DNA of 7,405 nucleotides from Streptosporangiaceae bacterium (GTDB taxonomy: Bacteria > Actinomycetota > Actinomycetes > Streptosporangiales > Streptosporangiaceae). This document shows, in pieces, positions 6,036 through 7,405 of the stretch. The notes under the pieces are model-generated. The model worked only from the letters and a program-made list of their open reading frames with translations. It made no database searches and was not told the DNA's origin. The position numbers and the translations under genes were made by a program. Every line of letters starts with the position of its first letter. Position 1 is the first letter of the stretch. The DNA is taken from contig JASIGD010000489.1 in assembly GCA_030045295.1 (NCBI GenBank), forward strand, positions 1 to 7,405, read 5' to 3'.

Positions 6036-6392
6036 TTACGCCGCGAGGGAGAGCATCACCGGGCCGGACGCGCGAGGCGTGGCAATATCCCGCCGACGGC
6101 GCAAGTCGCCGGCCACTTGCTCGGTCAGCACGGTAAGCGTGGTGCCGAGCGCTCCCGCGAGGGCCGCGATCATCTCGCTCGACGGTTCCTTGCGCCCGCG
6201 CTCAATCTCGGAAAGGTACTGCGGCGATATCCCGGCGCGGCCCGCCGTCTCGGAGATCGTTTCCTGCCGGTGCGCGCGAAGGGCGCGCAGGCGCTGGCCG
6301 AGCACCTCCCGCCACAGCGGTTCCTGCTGCTGAGACGGTGCTTCCGGCGAGGGCTCCCGCCGCAACGGATAGACTCGCGCGCGCTCGGCCAT
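6036..6392 (-). CDS. popR: PopR-like XRE-family activator of the clpP operon
   Basis: A 118-residue protein of the ClgR/PopR branch of Cro/C1-type regulators. After a variable N-terminus comes PLWREVLGQRLRALR (25-39), then the helix-turn-helix ETISETAGRAGISPQYLSEIERGRKEPSSE (44-73), then a helix pair (MIAALAGALGTTLTVLTEQVAG, 74-95), and a short tail ending MLSLAA. Streptomyces PopR activates clpP3-clpP4 and is degraded by ClpP, its terminal alanines being needed for this as I recall. The LAA end here fits that mechanism and resembles an ssrA tag. Its convergent position next to the clpP pair and the PopR-type box at 4726-4740 support the assignment. The ATG has no Shine-Dalgarno; TACGCT (6403-6398) five nt upstream could be the -10 of a leaderless transcript. 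ClgR is the alternative identity, but the box and the neighbours favour PopR. Confidence 0.85.
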   Translation of the reverse strand: MAERARVYPLRREPSPEAPSQQQEPLWREVLGQRLRALRAHRQETISETAGRAGISPQYLSEIERGRKEPSSEMIAALAGALGTTLTVLTEQVAGDLRRRRDIATPRASGPVMLSLAA

Positions 6393-6585
6393 AACTCAGC
6401 GTACGAGCGGACGCCTCCGAGCGAGCCTCGATTTCGCTGTCGGCACACCCCGGTAGCCCGGCGTCAGCGCTCTGATGGCGCTGTCCGGCTGGCTGGCGCC
6501 GCGTCCCGGGCAGCCAAGACGAGTCCCGTGCCGGACGTCCGAGGGCTGTTCTGCGTGGTGTGCGTGGACGTCGCGGGACCCGGGT

Positions 6586-6879
6586 CTACTGTCCTTCCTG
6601 GCCGGACGGCTCACCCTCTTCGCCGGGCCACTCACCGGTGACCTGGCGCACGCCCTCGGCGGTGGCCCGGTCGAAGACGGCCTTGATCAAGGCAAAGATC
6701 GCGCCCTGCAGGGCGGCGGCCAGCAGGACCTCTCCCCAGCCGCGCCGTTCGTCGGTGGCCTCCGGCGCCTCGTCTGGTCCGGGCGCGATCTTCCACACTT
6801 TCTTGAAGATCGCTCCGGCCAGCATGCTGGCCAGCAGGCTGACGAGCAGGCCCAGCGCCTTGTACATCAGCTTGTTCAT
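6586..6879 (-). CDS. Small membrane protein, DUF4235 type
   Basis: A 97-residue protein. It opens MNKLMYKALGLLVSLLASMLAGAIFKKVWK with a first membrane segment at about 8-26, has a short charged loop (APGPDEAPEATDERRGWGE, 32-50) and a second hydrophobic segment LLAAALQGAIFALIKAVFDRA (52-72). A hydrophilic acidic tail rich in Glu, Gly and Pro follows. The KxxWK element after helix 1 and the LxGAxFALIKAxxDR element in helix 2 are typical of DUF4235, a small actinobacterial membrane family of unknown function. The start is supported by GGAGG 5 nt upstream. It stands alone between the popR-like gene (194 bp away, same strand) and the gene-poor right end. The 193-bp gap 6393-6585 shows short palindromes (CGGACGTCCG at 6532-6541, GACCCGGGTC at 6577-6586) but no gene. 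Confidence 0.85.
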   Translation of the reverse strand: MNKLMYKALGLLVSLLASMLAGAIFKKVWKIAPGPDEAPEATDERRGWGEVLLAAALQGAIFALIKAVFDRATAEGVRQVTGEWPGEEGEPSGQEGQ

Positions 6880-6884
6880 CGCTT

Positions 6885-6889
6885 CCTCC
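6885..6889 (-). promoter_or_regulatory. Ribosome binding site of the DUF4235 gene
   Basis: GGAGG on the minus strand, 5 nt before the ATG at 6879. This is the strongest Shine-Dalgarno in the right half of the window and fixes the start. Confidence 0.65.
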
Positions 6890-7336
6890 GCGACTTGACA
6901 ACCCAGATGGCTGGCGACGAACGCACCAGTCGCTGCCAGCAGAACACCGTACTACCCAGCACCGGTAGCCCCCCAAGGCGGCCAGCTAGCCGCGCACCCC
7001 GGCTGCGCCGGCCAAGGCTTGCGTCCGCGTCCGGCCGGCTCAGCCTTTGGCTCGGCTCGCCAGCTCGGCTGTCTTGTCTTGTGCCTGTGCCTTCGCACCT
7101 GCCTTGGCTAGTTCTCCGGCGGAGCGCTCTTGAGCAGGGACCGGCTCGAGCCCGGCTGCACGTTCCATAATGTCCCGCCTACCCAGCCGCCTGCGCCTCT
7201 AAGCGGACCGCACGAGCAAAGGGACCCAAAGTCGGGCTGGACCTGGACGGCCCGGCCAGATCGGGTAGACCGCCGGACTGGTGGCGTAGGTCCTGACGGA
7301 CGGGGCTCGCCACCGCAGAACGCTGGGTGCTGGTTT
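6890..7336. other. Gene-poor stretch without a convincing coding region
   Basis: About 450 bp upstream of the DUF4235 gene. Frames that remain open on the plus strand (for example 7130-7369) are Pro/Arg/Gly-rich, have no domain pattern and no ribosome site, so I do not call them. The minus strand has one small frame (7040-7168) listed separately. On the minus strand TACGGT within 6940-6960 could be a -10 for the DUF4235 gene, with no good -35. Short tandem motifs (GGCTCGGCTCG and TCTTGTCTTG within 7050-7085) and palindromes (GAGCGCTC near 7125, GGCTCGAGCC at 7143-7152) are present. No tRNA T-loop or other RNA gene signature is visible. Confidence 0.5.
7040..7168 (-). CDS. Doubtful 42-residue Ala/Lys/Gln-rich micro-ORF or gene remnant
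   Basis: ATG 7168 to TGA 7040 on the minus strand encodes a 42-residue hydrophilic peptide containing GELAKAGAKAQAQDKTAELA (residues 18-37), which could form an amphipathic helix. Third codon positions are only about 60% G/C, well below the neighbouring genes, arguing against a long-established gene here or for degraded or foreign coding sequence. GGCGGG lies 5 nt upstream of the ATG as a poor ribosome site. It could be a genuine small protein, the remnant of a longer one, or chance; I recognise no family. Confidence 0.25.
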   Translation of the reverse strand: MERAAGLEPVPAQERSAGELAKAGAKAQAQDKTAELASRAKG

Positions 7337-7387
7337 CACGGCGTCATGCCGTGCCTGGCGCCGGCCTGATGCCACGGCGCGCCAGGC
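7337..7387. repeat. Nested inverted repeats with alternative pairings
   Basis: CACGGC (7337-7342), a 5-nt spacer and GCCGTG (7348-7353) form a compact hairpin. Directly after it GCCTGGCGC (7353-7361) pairs perfectly with GCGCCAGGC (7379-7387) across a 17-nt loop, and that loop holds another CACGGC (7373-7378) that could pair with the GCCGTG of the first hairpin. The set can therefore adopt competing structures. It may terminate a transcript from a gene beyond the right edge, or act as an attenuator; no T-tract follows. Confidence 0.45.
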
Positions 7388-7400
7388 CCGCCCGGGCGGG
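7387..7400. repeat. Perfect 14-bp palindrome
   Basis: CCCGCCCGGGCGGG is fully self-complementary and directly abuts the inverted repeat at 7353-7387. In a GC-rich genome such palindromes arise by chance more easily, so function is uncertain; together with its neighbours it forms about 64 bp of nearly continuous dyad symmetry at the window's end. Confidence 0.4.
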
Positions 7401-7405
7401 GATAC

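Noticed and set aside
6475..7170. 231-residue plus-strand frame spanning the DUF4235 gene
   Set aside because: It covers a DUF4235 gene on the minus strand that has two membrane segments and a strong Shine-Dalgarno; the plus frame has no such support.
7130..7369. 79-residue plus-strand frame near the right edge
   Set aside because: Pro/Gly/Arg-rich, no ribosome site, no domain pattern, and it runs into the inverted-repeat cluster.
7337..7400. CRISPR array or tRNA at the right end
   Set aside because: There are no regularly spaced repeats with unique spacers and no T-loop or anticodon-arm pattern; the signal is dyad symmetry only.

Overview
The window is very GC-rich, with strong G/C preference at third codon positions, frequent GTG/ATG starts, tight 4-8 bp gene overlaps and protein families typical of high-GC Actinomycetota. 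The lineage is probably a filamentous one (Streptomyces, Streptosporangiales or a relative); I cannot fix the genus. I support nine protein genes plus one doubtful micro-ORF.

Layout. Positions 1-1006 (+) hold two overlapping esterase-family genes (alpha/beta hydrolases); the first is cut by the window edge. Facing them is a minus-strand gene (start 1582) for a small HTH protein with two ClpX-type C4 zinc fingers. Its reading frame runs about 470 bp antisense into the second esterase. Its promoter can be read almost base by base and carries a CGTCTA-N7-TAGACG dyad. Divergent from it is otsA (1658-3091), trehalose-6-phosphate synthase. Convergent to otsA is a two-gene minus-strand operon: a polytopic membrane protein resembling the sensor half of actinobacterial histidine kinases without the kinase, followed by an NTF2-like small protein.

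The centrepiece is 4720-6392. A 4-bp-overlapping pair of clpP genes is preceded by a near-perfect PopR-type box (TCTGCC-N3-GGCAGC). Convergent downstream lies a PopR-like XRE regulator ending in Leu-Ala-Ala. This matches the architecture of the conditional clpP3-clpP4/popR system known from Streptomyces, in which the activator is itself a Clp substrate, so the operon is induced when housekeeping ClpP activity falls. Here the first ClpP keeps Ser98/His123/Asp172. The second has Gly100 at the nucleophile position and CEGG instead of SPGG, so it looks like a catalytically dead ClpR-like subunit.

The right end holds a DUF4235-type small membrane protein and about 500 bp with no convincing gene, closing with strong inverted repeats at 7337-7400. 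Overall the window reads as a stress/proteostasis neighbourhood (trehalose, Clp protease, zinc-finger regulator), though functional linkage between the blocks is inference.
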